A stretch of DNA of 64,000 nucleotides from positions 14,995-78,994 of the forward strand of contig FR889080.1 in the NCBI GenBank assembly GCA_000435755.1, in the 5' to 3' direction. The notes beneath the pieces are model-generated. The model had not been told where the DNA came from. It worked only from the letters and a program-made list of their open reading frames with translations, and did not search any database. The stretch comes from Clostridium sp. CAG:508. Lineage in GTDB: Bacteria; Bacillota; Clostridia; TANB77; CAG-508. The position numbers and the translations under genes are program-made. Of this stretch, positions 33,666 to 43,882 are shown piece after piece (positions within the stretch are counted from its first letter, which is position 1; each line of letters begins with the position of its first letter).

Positions 33666-33773
33666 AATTATCACCTTGTTGTTATTATAACATATTAATA
33701 CAATTTTTTGTTGCCTTTTATTGTATTTTGTAGTATTATTAATTTAGTTACAAAAGATTTTAAGGAGAATTAC

Positions 33774-34712
33774 ATGTTTGAACAAAAATTTGATTTTTAT
33801 AGTCCGTTAAATTTAAAAGCATATAATTTAGACCAAATTATGCGCTATCAATTAGACGTTTTAGGAAAACTTGATCCTTTTACTAGAAAACACAGTGAAA
33901 ATGTTGCAAATTTATGTTGTAGAATTTGTGAGTATTTAAGATGCAAAAGTTCCTTTACTGTACATTGTACAATTGGTGGATATTTGCATGATATTGGTAA
34001 ACTATTTATTCCACCTGAAATTTTAAATAAGCCTGACAAATTAACACCTGAAGAATATGAAGTTATAAAAACGCACACTACTCTTGGTTATGATATGTGT
34101 ATGAAAGATCCTCATCTTCGTCCATACGCTTTATTTGCCTTAGATCATCACGAAGCACTAAATGGTTCTGGATATCCTAATGGCATTACTAAAAAAGATA
34201 TCCCTTATGGTGCTCAAATTGTGCGTGTTGCGGATGAATATGATGCGCTTGTTACAAAAAGGCAATATACTACTCACATTAATATTTCCGAGACTTTAAA
34301 GGATCTTATAAAAGATGCTCAACCTGACCCTAGATTTATTGCCTTAGATCAACTAAATACACATGAAAAAGAAGGAAAAATAAATGGATTGATTTTAAAA
34401 AAATTATTCAAGGTTGTTATTGATGATACTTTATATGAAATTAGTTGTGTAATGGATTATGTTGAATATTTAAAAGAACAAATAAAACGTTTAGAGTTAA
34501 TTCAATCTTATCAGAGAAAAGCCGATAATTCTAATAAAGAAAAAACAAAAGATTATTATCATGAAGGTATGACTCTTTTATTTCAACAAGGTGAAAATAT
34601 GGAAAATTACAGTCAGATTTTAGAAGAATATAAAACAGCATTAAAAGTTCGTGAGAATGTGATTGACCAACTATATAATGAAATTAAAATTATAAAAAAA
34701 TTGAAAATTTAA
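33774..34712 (+). CDS. HD-GYP domain protein (c-di-GMP phosphodiesterase-like)
   Basis: 312 aa. The HD-GYP domain spans about 20-200: HSENVANLC, GGYLHDIGKLFIPP (HD with the following Gly-Lys), HTTLGYDM, and the hallmark HHEALNGSGYPNG, with RVADEYDALVTKR. All metal and GYP residues are present, so degradation of c-di-GMP to GMP is likely. The C-terminal third is helical and Lys/Glu-rich. AAGGAG before ATG 33774 decides the start; the longer frame is open to 33708. It is followed after 11 bases by a PASTA penicillin-binding protein. An HD-GYP protein fits a genome with type IV pili. Confidence 0.85.
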   Translation: MFEQKFDFYSPLNLKAYNLDQIMRYQLDVLGKLDPFTRKHSENVANLCCRICEYLRCKSSFTVHCTIGGYLHDIGKLFIPPEILNKPDKLTPEEYEVIKTHTTLGYDMCMKDPHLRPYALFALDHHEALNGSGYPNGITKKDIPYGAQIVRVADEYDALVTKRQYTTHINISETLKDLIKDAQPDPRFIALDQLNTHEKEGKINGLILKKLFKVVIDDTLYEISCVMDYVEYLKEQIKRLELIQSYQRKADNSNKEKTKDYYHEGMTLLFQQGENMENYSQILEEYKTALKVRENVIDQLYNEIKIIKKLKI

Positions 34713-34723
34713 ATGGAGGACTA

Positions 34724-36919
34724 ATGAAGAAATTATATACTATGCCAAAAAAAATACTAATTGCTATGTTTGTTATGTTCATTTTTATGGGATTACTTCT
34801 TATTCGTCTAGCTTATCTCCAATTTATAAAAGGATCTAGCTTAAAAGAGCAAATGTATAACCAACTTATAACAAGTCGTACAATTAGTCCTAGTAGAGGC
34901 ACTATTTATGATTCAACTGGTAAAGCCTTAGCCATAAGTGCCAAAGTTGATACTATAAGTATAATTCCAACTTCTATAGTGGTAAAAGAAAATGGAGTAA
35001 TCGACAAAGATAAAACTCAAACTTTAAAAGAAAAAGTTGCAAAAGCTTTTTCTGATATATTTAAATTAGATTATGAAGAAACTCTATCAAAAGTTTCTAG
35101 TGATTCAAGTTATATTACTATTGTAAGAAAAGTAGAAAAAGATAAAGTTGATAAACTTAAAGCTTGGATGGAAAAAGAAAAAGTATATTCTGGTATAAAT
35201 ATTGATGAAGATGCCAAAAGATATTATCCATATAATAATTTAGCTTCTTCACTAATGGGATTCTGTAATATTGATAATCAGGGTATAGAAGGATTAGAAG
35301 CTGCTTGGAATGATGTACTAACTGGTACAGCAGGTAGAGTAATAACTGCTCAGGATGCTATTCAAAAATTTATTCCTGATAGTAATCAAACTTATATACC
35401 TGCTGAAAATGGTAGTGATTTAACATTAACAATTGATGCAAATATTCAGAGTATTGTAGAAAAATATTTAAAACAAGCTTGTATTGATAATAAGTGTACT
35501 CGTGGTGGTAATGTAATAGCAATGGACCCAAAAACAGGAGATATTTTGGCAATGGCAACATATCCAGATTACAACTTAAATACACCTTTTGAAATGCCAT
35601 CACACATTACTAAAAAGAATTGGGACAAGCTTACTTCTGAGGAAAAAAGTAACACTTTAAATAGTTTATATCGTAATAGAGCAATTGCAGACCCTTATGA
35701 GCCTGGTTCAGTCTTTAAAATTATCACTGCTTCAATTGCCTTAGAGGAAAATTTAGCTGAACCAGATAAGGCTAATGTCTATCACTGTAAAGGCTCTCAA
35801 GTAGTATATGGAACAAGAATAAGATGTGCATATGGAATCAAACATGGTTATGAAAGTTTACGTCAAGCTTTTTCTGTTTCATGTAACCCAGCATTTATAC
35901 AAATCAGCGGAAAAATAGGCGCTACTACAAGTTATAAATATTATAAAGCTTTTGGTTTTTTTGATAAAACTGGAATAAATACGATAGGTGAATCTAGTTC
36001 GATTTTTTGGGACTTAGAAAATGTTGGTCCTGTTGAATTGGCTACTATGGCTTTTGGTCAAAGATTTAAAATAACTCCTATTCAAATGATTACTGCTGTT
36101 TGTACTATAGCAAATGATGGTGTTTTAATGAAACCTCGTCTTGTAAAACAAATCACAAATACAGATAATGGTGCTATTACTACAATTGATACTACTGCTG
36201 TAAGACAAGTTATTTCTAAAGAAACTGCAGATATAATGATGGATTTGGCAGAAACAGTAGTATCTGAAGGTTCTGGAAAATATGCTAAAATTAAAGGATA
36301 TTCTATTGCAGGTAAAACAGGTACCTCAGAATCAGATTACAGTAAAGATGAAGGATATACAGCTTCTTTTGTTGCTATTAGTCCAACTGAAAATCCAGAA
36401 ATAGTCCTATTGGTTACATTATATGATCCAACTGGTTCTAAGGGTCACAGTGGAAACCTAGTTGCTGCTCCTGTTGCTGCACAAATGTTAAAAGAAATTC
36501 TACCATATATGCAAGTATCAAGCGATAATTCTAGTGATAGTTCTTCTAGTAAAACTATTAGCCTTCCTAATGTCACAAACAAAACTGTTGCAGAAGCTAA
36601 GAAAACTTTAGAAAATGCTGGTTTTACAGTTAGTACTTCTGCTGGTTCTAAAGAAATTGTTACAGAGCAATTTCCAACAAAAGGTTCAGAATTATTAAAA
36701 GGTTCTATTATAAAGCTATACACTGAAACTGAAAATACTCGTGTTTCTAAGCAAGTACCAGATTTAACTAACAAATCACTTTCTCAAGTAAAGTCAGCTC
36801 TTAAGAATTTGAATTTAAATTATAGTGTTACAGGTTCAGGAACAGTAGTAAGTCAAGACCCTATTGCAAATACACAAGTAGAAGAAGGCACAGTTGTTAA
36901 AATAACTTTAGGAAAATAA
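34724..36919 (+). CDS. class B penicillin-binding protein with PASTA domains (SpoVD/PbpX-like)
   Basis: 731-aa transpeptidase that cross-links peptidoglycan. One N-terminal TM helix (about 12-30) is followed by the PBP dimerisation domain (SPSRGTIYDSTGKALA). The catalytic motifs are SVFK (in DPYEPGSVFKIIT, the nucleophile Ser), SCN (in FSVSCNPAF) and KTGT (in IAGKTGTSESD). After a Ser/Asp linker two PASTA domains (about 605-670 and 675-730) begin ISLPNVTNKTVAEAKK and VPDLTNKSLSQVKSAL. A protein of this shape is SpoVD (sporulation) or PbpX/FtsI (septation); the sequence does not settle which. It ends at a strong terminator. Confidence 0.86.
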   Translation: MKKLYTMPKKILIAMFVMFIFMGLLLIRLAYLQFIKGSSLKEQMYNQLITSRTISPSRGTIYDSTGKALAISAKVDTISIIPTSIVVKENGVIDKDKTQTLKEKVAKAFSDIFKLDYEETLSKVSSDSSYITIVRKVEKDKVDKLKAWMEKEKVYSGINIDEDAKRYYPYNNLASSLMGFCNIDNQGIEGLEAAWNDVLTGTAGRVITAQDAIQKFIPDSNQTYIPAENGSDLTLTIDANIQSIVEKYLKQACIDNKCTRGGNVIAMDPKTGDILAMATYPDYNLNTPFEMPSHITKKNWDKLTSEEKSNTLNSLYRNRAIADPYEPGSVFKIITASIALEENLAEPDKANVYHCKGSQVVYGTRIRCAYGIKHGYESLRQAFSVSCNPAFIQISGKIGATTSYKYYKAFGFFDKTGINTIGESSSIFWDLENVGPVELATMAFGQRFKITPIQMITAVCTIANDGVLMKPRLVKQITNTDNGAITTIDTTAVRQVISKETADIMMDLAETVVSEGSGKYAKIKGYSIAGKTGTSESDYSKDEGYTASFVAISPTENPEIVLLVTLYDPTGSKGHSGNLVAAPVAAQMLKEILPYMQVSSDNSSDSSSSKTISLPNVTNKTVAEAKKTLENAGFTVSTSAGSKEIVTEQFPTKGSELLKGSIIKLYTETENTRVSKQVPDLTNKSLSQVKSALKNLNLNYSVTGSGTVVSQDPIANTQVEEGTVVKITLGK

Positions 36920-36926
36920 AAACAAT

Positions 36927-36958
36927 AAAAAAATTGAGGTGGTTACCTCAATTTTTTT
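36927..36958. terminator. bidirectional terminator between PBP and ftsH
   Basis: A7-ATTGAGGT and ACCTCAAT-T7 with loop GGTT. It serves the PBP gene (+) and ftsH (-). Confidence 0.9.
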
Positions 36959-36971
36959 TATTGCTTTATTT

Positions 36972-38786
36972 TTATTCGCTAAATATTTCGTCAAATTCGT
37001 CACCATCAATTTTTTCTTTTTCAAGAAGTACATTAGCAACTTTTGTTAATTTTTCCATATTAGCTTTTAATATTTCTTCTGCTTTTTTGTACGCGAAGTC
37101 TATTATGCTTTTTACTTCTTCGTCAATTAAATTTGCTGTTTCTTCTGAATATTCTTTAGCTTGAGCAAAATCTCTTCCTAAGAATACTTCTTCTTGGCTT
37201 GAACCTAATGTTATAGTTCCTATTCTTTCACTCATACCATATTTAGTGACCATGCTTCTAGCAATTTGTGTTGCTCTTTCGATGTCATTACTTGCGCCTG
37301 TTGAAATATCATTTAGTACTAATTGTTCTGCAACTCTACCACCTAGTAATGATACTATATTTTCAACCATTTCTGTTCTTGACATAAATGATTTATCTTC
37401 TGTTGGACGATACATTGTATATCCACCAGCCATTCCTCTTGGTACAATAGAAATTTGATGTACTGGATCTTGTGTTGGTAAAAATCTGCTTACTACTGCA
37501 TGCCCTGCTTCGTGAAAAGCAACTAGCTTTTGTTCTTTTTCACTTCTAACTCTTGTACGTTTTTCAGGTCCCATAGTAACTTTTACCATAGCATCTTCAA
37601 CTTCTTGCATTCCTATTTCATTTAAGTTTCTTCTAGCTGCTAATAGTGCTGCTTCATTTAATACATTCTCTAGGTCTGCTCCTGAGAATCCAGAAGTATT
37701 TTTAGCTATTGTTTTTAAATCTACATCATCAGCTAATTTTTTCTTTCTGCTGTGTACTTCTAATATTTGCTCTCTTGCTTTTACATCTGGATTTGATACT
37801 ACTATTTGTCTATCAAATCTACCTGGTCTTAGTAAAGCTTTATCCAATATGTCAGGTCTGTTTGTTGCTGCTAATACTATAACACCTTCATTTGCTGAGA
37901 AACCATCCATTTCAACTAATAATTGGTTTAATGTTTGCTCTCTTTCATCATGTCCTCCACCTAAACCAGCACCTCTTTGACGTCCTACAGCATCAATTTC
38001 GTCTATAAATATGATACATGGGGCTTTTTTCTTTGCTTCTTCAAACAAGTCTCTAACTCTTGATGCACCAACACCAACAAACATTTCTACGAAGTCAGAA
38101 CCACTTATAAAGAAGAATGGTACTCCTGCTTCTCCTGCTACTGCTTTTGCTAATAGAGTTTTACCTGTTCCTGGATGACCTACTAATAAAACACCTTTTG
38201 GTATTCTAGCTCCCATCTCTGTAAATTTTCTAGGATTTTTTAAGAATTCTACTATTTCTTCTAATTCTTCTTTTTCTTCGTCAACACCTGCAACATCGTC
38301 AAATGTTACTCTGTTTTTGTCTGATGGATTAATCATTCTAGCACGGCTTTTGCCAAATGACATTGTTTTGCCACTAGCTCCACCATTTCCACTTTGTGCT
38401 CCTCCCATAAGTAAGAACCAGAATATAAAGAATATAATAAGTATTCCAAATGGAGTTAATAAACTGAATATTACCATCCAGATAGATTCTGATTTTTCAG
38501 TTACTTTTACAGTTCCTGCTTTCATACTATCATTCAAGCTATTCATTAAATTTTCCACACTTGGGATATTTACTTCTTTTGTAAAGTTTTCATTTTTTAG
38601 CTTAACTTCTGCTTTTACACCATCAGATGATAATGTAATTTCTTTTACTTCTCCTGCTTCGATTTTAGAAATAAGTTCAGAATAAGCTAATTTATTATCT
38701 CTATTTTCTACAATAGAACTAATAAGTACTACTAATATTATTCCTATAATTAGCCACATTGCTAATGTTTTTATACTGTTCTTCAA
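36972..38786 (-). CDS. ftsH: ATP-dependent zinc metalloprotease FtsH
   Basis: 604-aa membrane protease that degrades damaged or regulatory proteins. Two TM helices (about 8-26 and 106-128) flank an extracytoplasmic loop. The AAA domain has Walker A GHPGTGKT (His replaces the usual first Pro), Walker [16 protein letters not shown], and SRH with [20 protein letters not shown]. The zinc site is FHEAGHAVV with the distant acidic residue in the following helix. The TTG start at 38786 follows AGGAGG. The promoter is at 38823-38851. It lies downstream of tilS, the common tilS-(hpt)-ftsH order; hpt is absent here. Confidence 0.94.
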   Translation of the reverse strand: MKNSIKTLAMWLIIGIILVVLISSIVENRDNKLAYSELISKIEAGEVKEITLSSDGVKAEVKLKNENFTKEVNIPSVENLMNSLNDSMKAGTVKVTEKSESIWMVIFSLLTPFGILIIFFIFWFLLMGGAQSGNGGASGKTMSFGKSRARMINPSDKNRVTFDDVAGVDEEKEELEEIVEFLKNPRKFTEMGARIPKGVLLVGHPGTGKTLLAKAVAGEAGVPFFFISGSDFVEMFVGVGASRVRDLFEEAKKKAPCIIFIDEIDAVGRQRGAGLGGGHDEREQTLNQLLVEMDGFSANEGVIVLAATNRPDILDKALLRPGRFDRQIVVSNPDVKAREQILEVHSRKKKLADDVDLKTIAKNTSGFSGADLENVLNEAALLAARRNLNEIGMQEVEDAMVKVTMGPEKRTRVRSEKEQKLVAFHEAGHAVVSRFLPTQDPVHQISIVPRGMAGGYTMYRPTEDKSFMSRTEMVENIVSLLGGRVAEQLVLNDISTGASNDIERATQIARSMVTKYGMSERIGTITLGSSQEEVFLGRDFAQAKEYSEETANLIDEEVKSIIDFAYKKAEEILKANMEKLTKVANVLLEKEKIDGDEFDEIFSE

Positions 38787-38822
38787 AATTGTTCCTCCTC
38801 TTTATGTTTTTTAACAATTTAG

Positions 38823-38851
38823 ACTATACCATACTAAGATTTTAAATTCAA
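38823..38851 (-). promoter_or_regulatory. ftsH promoter
   Basis: Minus strand TTGAAT (38846-38851), 17-base spacer ending TGG, TATAGT (38823-38828), 37 bases before the TTG start. Confidence 0.65.
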
Positions 38852-38902
38852 GTGTTTTCACAAAACTTTCATTTAGCAAATTAGCCTACCTCAACGGTTT
38901 AT

Positions 38903-39904
38903 CTACGGAAGGTTCATTTTTCCCATAAAAAAAATTTTTCCTTTTTTTACAAAAATTTTTATATTTTTATTAGGTGTTAAATATTTATTACCAATATTAT
39001 TCTCACAAAGTTTAATAATATCTTCTATATGTATTTTTCCAATGCCTTGAACATTGCCATTTGTTTTATTAATAGTATATAAAATAATCCTTGATTTTAT
39101 AACCTTTTCTAGCTTATTGAATTTTTTTAAGTCTAATATAACCTCTTTTTCATTTTCTCCAATTTTTAATTCTTCATACTCTTTAGCAATAACTTTATCA
39201 AAATATTCTTCTTCTTCTCTTGCTATATTTGATAACCTATTTATTCCTTCTAATACATTAGGGTTAAATTCCTTTTTTAAGTATGGAATTATTTCATTTC
39301 TTATTTTATTTCTATTATATATACTTTCAAAATTTGTTTTATCAATTCTTGGGTCCAAGTTTTGTTCTTCACAATATTTTTCAATTTCTTGTCTTTCACA
39401 TTCTCTTATTGGTCTTATATATTCTATATTGGTTTCTTTTCTACTAATTTCAATTCCCTTTAAGCCTGATATTCCGCTTCCTCTTAGTATATTCATTAAA
39501 ACCGTTTCAACATTATCATTTAAATTATGTGCTGTTGCAATTTTATTTGCATTTTCTTTTTGAGCTACTTCATTAAAAAAATCATAACGAATTTTTCTTC
39601 CCATTTCTTCTGTCCCTAGCTTTTGCTCTTTTGCTAATTTTTCCACATCTGCTTTTTTTACATAGCATTTTATATTTTTATTTTTGCAATATTCTTTTAC
39701 ATATTCGGTTTCTTCATCTGCTTCTTCTCTTATCATGTGATTTATGTGTGCTACAAATATTTCTATACCTAATTTTTCTTTTAAGCAATACAAAGAATCT
39801 AGTAGACACATTGAATCAGGTCCACCAGATACTCCTATAACGATTTTATCGCCTTTTTGTATTAAATTATATTTGTTAATTGTATTTAATATTTTATTTA
39901 ACAT
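38903..39904 (-). CDS. tilS: tRNA(Ile)-lysidine synthase, short form
   Basis: 333-aa enzyme that changes C34 of tRNA-Ile(CAU) to lysidine so it reads AUA; this is essential in most bacteria. The N-terminal PP-loop is IVIGVSGGPDSMCLLDSL, and ATAHNLNDNVETVLMNILRGSGISGLKG is the second signature. The canonical protein is 400-470 aa; here the C-terminal TilS-C domain is missing or reduced to the last 60 residues. Short forms are known in some bacteria. Starts 2 bases after dnaB ends, so it is co-transcribed with dnaB. Confidence 0.9.
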   Translation of the reverse strand: MLNKILNTINKYNLIQKGDKIVIGVSGGPDSMCLLDSLYCLKEKLGIEIFVAHINHMIREEADEETEYVKEYCKNKNIKCYVKKADVEKLAKEQKLGTEEMGRKIRYDFFNEVAQKENANKIATAHNLNDNVETVLMNILRGSGISGLKGIEISRKETNIEYIRPIRECERQEIEKYCEEQNLDPRIDKTNFESIYNRNKIRNEIIPYLKKEFNPNVLEGINRLSNIAREEEEYFDKVIAKEYEELKIGENEKEVILDLKKFNKLEKVIKSRIILYTINKTNGNVQGIGKIHIEDIIKLCENNIGNKYLTPNKNIKIFVKKGKIFFMGKMNLP

Positions 39905-39906
39905 AC

Positions 39907-41238
39907 TTATTCCCTATACTTATCAAGATTAGCAAATTTTGTGTAATTTCCTAACCATAAAAGTTCAACTGTTCCTGTAGAGCCTCCTCTGTGTTTTGCC
40001 AATATAACTTCTGCTATATTTTTCTTATCTGTATCTGGATTATAATAATCATCACGATATAAAAACATAACTATGTCGGCATCTTGCTCAATAGCTCCAG
40101 ATTCACGTAAGTCTGAAAGCATTGGTCTATGATCTGGTCTTTGTTCTACAGATCTTGAAAGTTGTGATAGTGCTATAACTGGCACATTTATTTCTTTTGC
40201 TAATATTTTTAAAGAACGGCTTATTTCAGAAATTTCTTGTTCACGGCTTCCGTTTCTTTTATTGCTTCCTTGAACTAATTGAATATAGTCAATTACAACC
40301 ATTCCTATATTTTTTTCTAACTTCAATTTTCTACATTTTGCACGTATTTCCATTACAGAAATACCTGGTGTATCATCTATAAATATTTGTGCTTGTGATA
40401 GATTTCCTGAAGCTTCGGCTAATTTTTGCCAGTCGTCATCTTCTACTTTACCAGTTCTTACTTTATTACTATCTACCATTGCTTCACTGCATAGAATACG
40501 ATTTGTCATTTGCTCTTTTGACATTTCCAAGCTAAATATAGCAACAGGTGTATTATATCTAACTGCTGCATTTGATGCTAAGTTTAATGCAAATGCTGAT
40601 TTACCCATAGCAGGTCTAGCAGCTACAATAACTAGATCTGATTTATGAAGTCCTGCAGTTATATAATCTAAATCTGCAAATCCTGTAGGTACTCCAGTTA
40701 TGTGTTGTTTTTGGTTATATAATTGTTCTAACTGAGTAAATGAGTCTACTAGAATGTCTTTAATTGCAGAATATCCTTTTTGATTTCTATTTTGTATAAC
40801 ATCAAATATTTTTCTTTCAGCTGAGTCTAATATATCTTCTACATCTTGCGTTTGGTCATATCCTAAACTAATTAACTCATTTGCTGTTTTTATAAGTGCT
40901 CTTAAGGCTGACTTTTCTTCAACAATTTTTATGTATTGTTCTACATTAGCTGTTGTTGGAACTTTATCTGGAAGTTGTGCAATATACTCTAATCCACCAA
41001 CTGCTTCTAATTGTTTCATAGACTGAAGTTCTGTTTTTAAAGTTATAATATCCACAGGGTCTGCACGATTATATAAATTTAAAATTGCTTCGTAAATTAT
41101 TTTATTATCTTCACGATAAAAGTCTTCTGGTTTTAAGGTTTCTACTGCAGACATAATTGCGTCTTTGTCTGTTAGCATACTTCCTATAACGGCTTGTTCT
41201 GCTTCTATATCGTGTGGTGGAATTTTTCCTAGCTCCAT
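39907..41238 (-). CDS. dnaB: replicative DNA helicase DnaB
   Basis: 443-aa hexameric helicase of the fork. The N-terminal domain starts PPHDIEAEQAVIGSMLTD. The RecA-like motor has Walker A ARPAMGKSAFALN, then LCSEAMVDSNKVRTGK, Walker B GMVVIDYIQLVQG and ALSQLSRSVEQR with the arginine-finger region, and the final DADIVMFLYRDDYY. Length and motifs are standard. It is preceded by a 125-bp near-palindrome and rplI; rplI-dnaB is the usual order in Firmicutes. Confidence 0.95.
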   Translation of the reverse strand: MELGKIPPHDIEAEQAVIGSMLTDKDAIMSAVETLKPEDFYREDNKIIYEAILNLYNRADPVDIITLKTELQSMKQLEAVGGLEYIAQLPDKVPTTANVEQYIKIVEEKSALRALIKTANELISLGYDQTQDVEDILDSAERKIFDVIQNRNQKGYSAIKDILVDSFTQLEQLYNQKQHITGVPTGFADLDYITAGLHKSDLVIVAARPAMGKSAFALNLASNAAVRYNTPVAIFSLEMSKEQMTNRILCSEAMVDSNKVRTGKVEDDDWQKLAEASGNLSQAQIFIDDTPGISVMEIRAKCRKLKLEKNIGMVVIDYIQLVQGSNKRNGSREQEISEISRSLKILAKEINVPVIALSQLSRSVEQRPDHRPMLSDLRESGAIEQDADIVMFLYRDDYYNPDTDKKNIAEVILAKHRGGSTGTVELLWLGNYTKFANLDKYRE

Positions 41239-41275
41239 TTTCTGCTTCCTTCCTTCTTTCCTTTTAATTCATCTC

Positions 41276-41400
41276 AATTTTGAAGAGAATTAGTATATTG
41301 CGCGAAAGAATTTATTTGAAAGGCAAGGGCGCATACGTTTGTATGTAACCGCGTTTCAAATGAATTCTGACAAAGCAAGATGCTGATTATCTTCAAAATT
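41276..41400 (-). ncRNA. 125-nt near-palindromic structured element between rplI and dnaB
   Basis: The whole interval reads as one imperfect inverted repeat centred at 41338. Paired segments from outside in: AATTTTGAAGA/TCTTCAAAATT, AAT/ATT, AG/CT, AT/AT, TGC/GCA, GAATT/AATTC, ATTTGAAA/TTTCAAAT, GG/CC, CATAC/GTATG around GTTT. Unpaired positions are mainly one-base mismatches with two or three larger internal loops. There is no U-tract, so it is not a simple terminator. It could be a structured RNA in the rplI-dnaB mRNA (or a separate RNA), or a MITE-like palindrome. I do not recognise a named RNA family. Confidence 0.45.
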
Positions 41401-41840
41401 TATAATACTTGGACTTTCAAAGAGCCTACCACGCCTTCAAAAAGTTTAATACTCACTGTAGTTACTCCCAATACTTTAATAGGTTCTTTTAAGTCTATTT
41501 TCTTTTTGTCAATTTCTATTTTATATTGTTCTTTTAAGTTTTCTGCAATTTCTTTTGCAGTAATTGAACCAAATATTTTTTGATTTTCTCCTGATTTTAC
41601 AGATATTTTTAAAGTGATGTTTTTCAACTTTTCAGCAATTTTTTCTGCTTTTTCCTTTTCTACTGACTTTTTATATTGGTTTGAATCTTGTTTTGCTTTT
41701 AATTTACTCATATTTTCTGCATTTGCTTCGACACCCATTTTTTTAGGTAATAAGAAATTTCTTGCATATCCATCACTTGCATTTATTACTTCATCTTTTT
41801 TACCTACACCTTTTATATCTTGTAATAAAATTATCTTCAT
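41400..41840 (-). CDS. rplI: 50S ribosomal protein L9
   Basis: 146 aa. The N-terminal domain MKIILLQDIKGVGKKDEVINASDGYARNFLLPK is the L9 signature. A connecting helix follows, and the C-terminal domain has FGSITAKEIAENLKEQ and LKEPIKVLGVTTVSIKL. AGGAGAG precedes the ATG. It sits between gdpP and dnaB, the common gdpP-rplI-dnaB order in Firmicutes. Confidence 0.96.
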   Translation of the reverse strand: MKIILLQDIKGVGKKDEVINASDGYARNFLLPKKMGVEANAENMSKLKAKQDSNQYKKSVEKEKAEKIAEKLKNITLKISVKSGENQKIFGSITAKEIAENLKEQYKIEIDKKKIDLKEPIKVLGVTTVSIKLFEGVVGSLKVQVL

Positions 41841-41854
41841 TTAGCTCTCTCCTT

Positions 41855-43855
41855 TCAGTTTTGTTGTTCTTCAAAATACTCATTGATTTTTTCAATAAGA
41901 AGATTTTTAACCTCTCCTATACTTAGTCCCTCAACTTGTGCGCCAGCCAAAGTTATATGTCCTCCACCACCAAGTTTTTCTAGAATAATCTGCACATTTA
42001 TGTCTCCAATTGAACGTCCACTAATACAAACTTTATCTCCCAATTTTCCTATAACAAATGATGCAGTTATATCACTAATTGTTAATAATTCGTCTGCTGC
42101 TTTTGCACAAATTACATTTGCATCCTTATCATTCTCATCATAAATTGAAATTCCTATTGTATCATTTATTATTTCTGCATTATCAATTATTTTAGAAATT
42201 TTAGTATACGTTTTCAAATCACTTTGGAACCATTTTTTAACTCTTATAATGTCTATACCACATTTTCTTAAATATGCAGCTGCTTCAAAGGTTCTAACAC
42301 CTGTTTTAAAAGTAAAGTTTTTAGTGTCCATCATAATTCCCGCATATAGTGCCTCAGCTTCTATAGTTGTTAACTCTATCTCTTTTGGTGCATATTCTAA
42401 TATTTCTGTTACAAGTTCACAAGCTGATGAAGCATATACTTCATGAAAAGTAAGAATTGCTTCTTCAATGAAATCTGGACTTTTTCTATGATGGTCTATT
42501 ATAGCTATTTTACCTGTTTCCTCTAACAATTCTGGAACTTCAACATAGCTTCTTTTATGTGTATCAACTATTATTAGTAATGTTTCTGCAGATATTTTTG
42601 ATAAAGCTTCTGCTTTATTTATAATTACTTCTTGGTATTCCTTTTCTTCTTTAGCTGCTTCCATAAAATTTTCTAAGCTAATTCCTGTAGAATTATTTAC
42701 TATATATGCTTCAACATTTAGGCTTTTTGCTAAACGATATAGTCCCATACTTGCTCCCATAGAGTCTATGTCTCCATTAGTATGTCCCATAATCATAACA
42801 TTTTTAGCTTCTTGCATTAGTTCTTGTAAAGCATGTGATACAATTCTTGCTTTTACTTTTGTTCTTTTTTCAAGTTCTTGAGTTCTACCACCAAAAAATT
42901 GATATTTTCCATTTTCTCTTACTACAGTTTGGTCTCCACCTCTACCCAGAGCAATGTCTAAACCAGCTTGTGCTGATTTATATTTTTCATAATTTGATTG
43001 TCCTTCTGTTGATACTGATATACTCAAAGTTATTTGTATTTTGTCTGATAATTCCAATTCTTTAATTGTATCGAGAATATTAAATTTCTTTTCTTCTAGT
43101 TCTGCTAAATATCTTTGTTCAAATATACATACAAAAGTATCTCTTTCTGCTTTAACTACTAAACCTTGAAACTCTGATGCCCAATCATATATTGTTTTTT
43201 CTATTTGTGCTGTTAATAATGGCTTGTCTTCATCACTAATTCTTTGATTTACTTCTTCAAAGTTGTCTATCATAATAAGACCAACACAAATTTGAGAATT
43301 ATGATATTCTTTTTCTAGTTCAACACATTTTGTTTCGTCTATAAAGTAAATAGTACAAATATATTCTTCTTTAGACTTTGTATATCTTCCAAGTATTTCA
43401 TATATTTTGTTTCCTATTTCTAGTTCTTTATGAATGCTTTGCTCTGTACTTTCTTCATTATTCTCAATTTCTAATTTTATTTGTTTTAGCAAGTCTCCTA
43501 AAATATTATTTATATCAATATTTGCAAATTCTTGTGTAAATTTATTGCTTTTCCAAATCATATTGCCATTTGTTTCTGCTATAACCAATGGAAATGGTGA
43601 ATTTACCATTGTATTTTTAGCAAGTTTGTCTATATTAAATGTTAAATCTTGCAAATGGTCTGAAAGTTCTATCCTTCTTTTTTGGTTACTCCAATACGTA
43701 TATGCTAAAATTAGTATATATAAAACAACTGAAGGGGTAAAATAGCGTAAATCCAGAATACAAATTACAGCTAAAAGTATTGCAATTAGAACTAAATATA
43801 TTTTAGTTCTTGATATCAACCCTTCAAATATTTTTTTGCTATTATTATTTTTCAT
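41855..43855 (-). CDS. gdpP: cyclic-di-AMP phosphodiesterase GdpP
   Basis: 666-aa membrane enzyme that converts c-di-AMP to pApA, affecting wall stress and osmotic balance. Two TM helices (about 16-54) are followed by a PAS-like domain (about 80-165), a degenerate GGDEF domain (about 170-300; no GGDEF sequence) and a DHH-DHHA1 domain: IMGHTNGDIDSMGASMGLY, LIIVDTHKRSYVEV, IAIIDHHRK (the DHH motif) and GGGGHITLAGAQ. The order is exactly that of B. subtilis GdpP/YybT. The stop is 14 bases before the rplI start. The promoter is at 43883-43911. Confidence 0.93.
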   Translation of the reverse strand: MKNNNSKKIFEGLISRTKIYLVLIAILLAVICILDLRYFTPSVVLYILILAYTYWSNQKRRIELSDHLQDLTFNIDKLAKNTMVNSPFPLVIAETNGNMIWKSNKFTQEFANIDINNILGDLLKQIKLEIENNEESTEQSIHKELEIGNKIYEILGRYTKSKEEYICTIYFIDETKCVELEKEYHNSQICVGLIMIDNFEEVNQRISDEDKPLLTAQIEKTIYDWASEFQGLVVKAERDTFVCIFEQRYLAELEEKKFNILDTIKELELSDKIQITLSISVSTEGQSNYEKYKSAQAGLDIALGRGGDQTVVRENGKYQFFGGRTQELEKRTKVKARIVSHALQELMQEAKNVMIMGHTNGDIDSMGASMGLYRLAKSLNVEAYIVNNSTGISLENFMEAAKEEKEYQEVIINKAEALSKISAETLLIIVDTHKRSYVEVPELLEETGKIAIIDHHRKSPDFIEEAILTFHEVYASSACELVTEILEYAPKEIELTTIEAEALYAGIMMDTKNFTFKTGVRTFEAAAYLRKCGIDIIRVKKWFQSDLKTYTKISKIIDNAEIINDTIGISIYDENDKDANVICAKAADELLTISDITASFVIGKLGDKVCISGRSIGDINVQIILEKLGGGGHITLAGAQVEGLSIGEVKNLLIEKINEYFEEQQN

Positions 43856-43882
43856 AAAACAAGCTCCTTTTTTACGTATACT

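Noticed and set aside
41276..41400. Known riboswitch (THF, SAM, preQ1) or 6S RNA
   Set aside because: None of the conserved core sequences I know for these classes is present, and the element is too short and too regularly paired for 6S RNA.
41276..41400. Plain terminator for rplI
   Set aside because: The stem is far longer than a terminator, has many internal mismatches and lacks a U-tract; dnaB follows closely and is normally in the same transcript.
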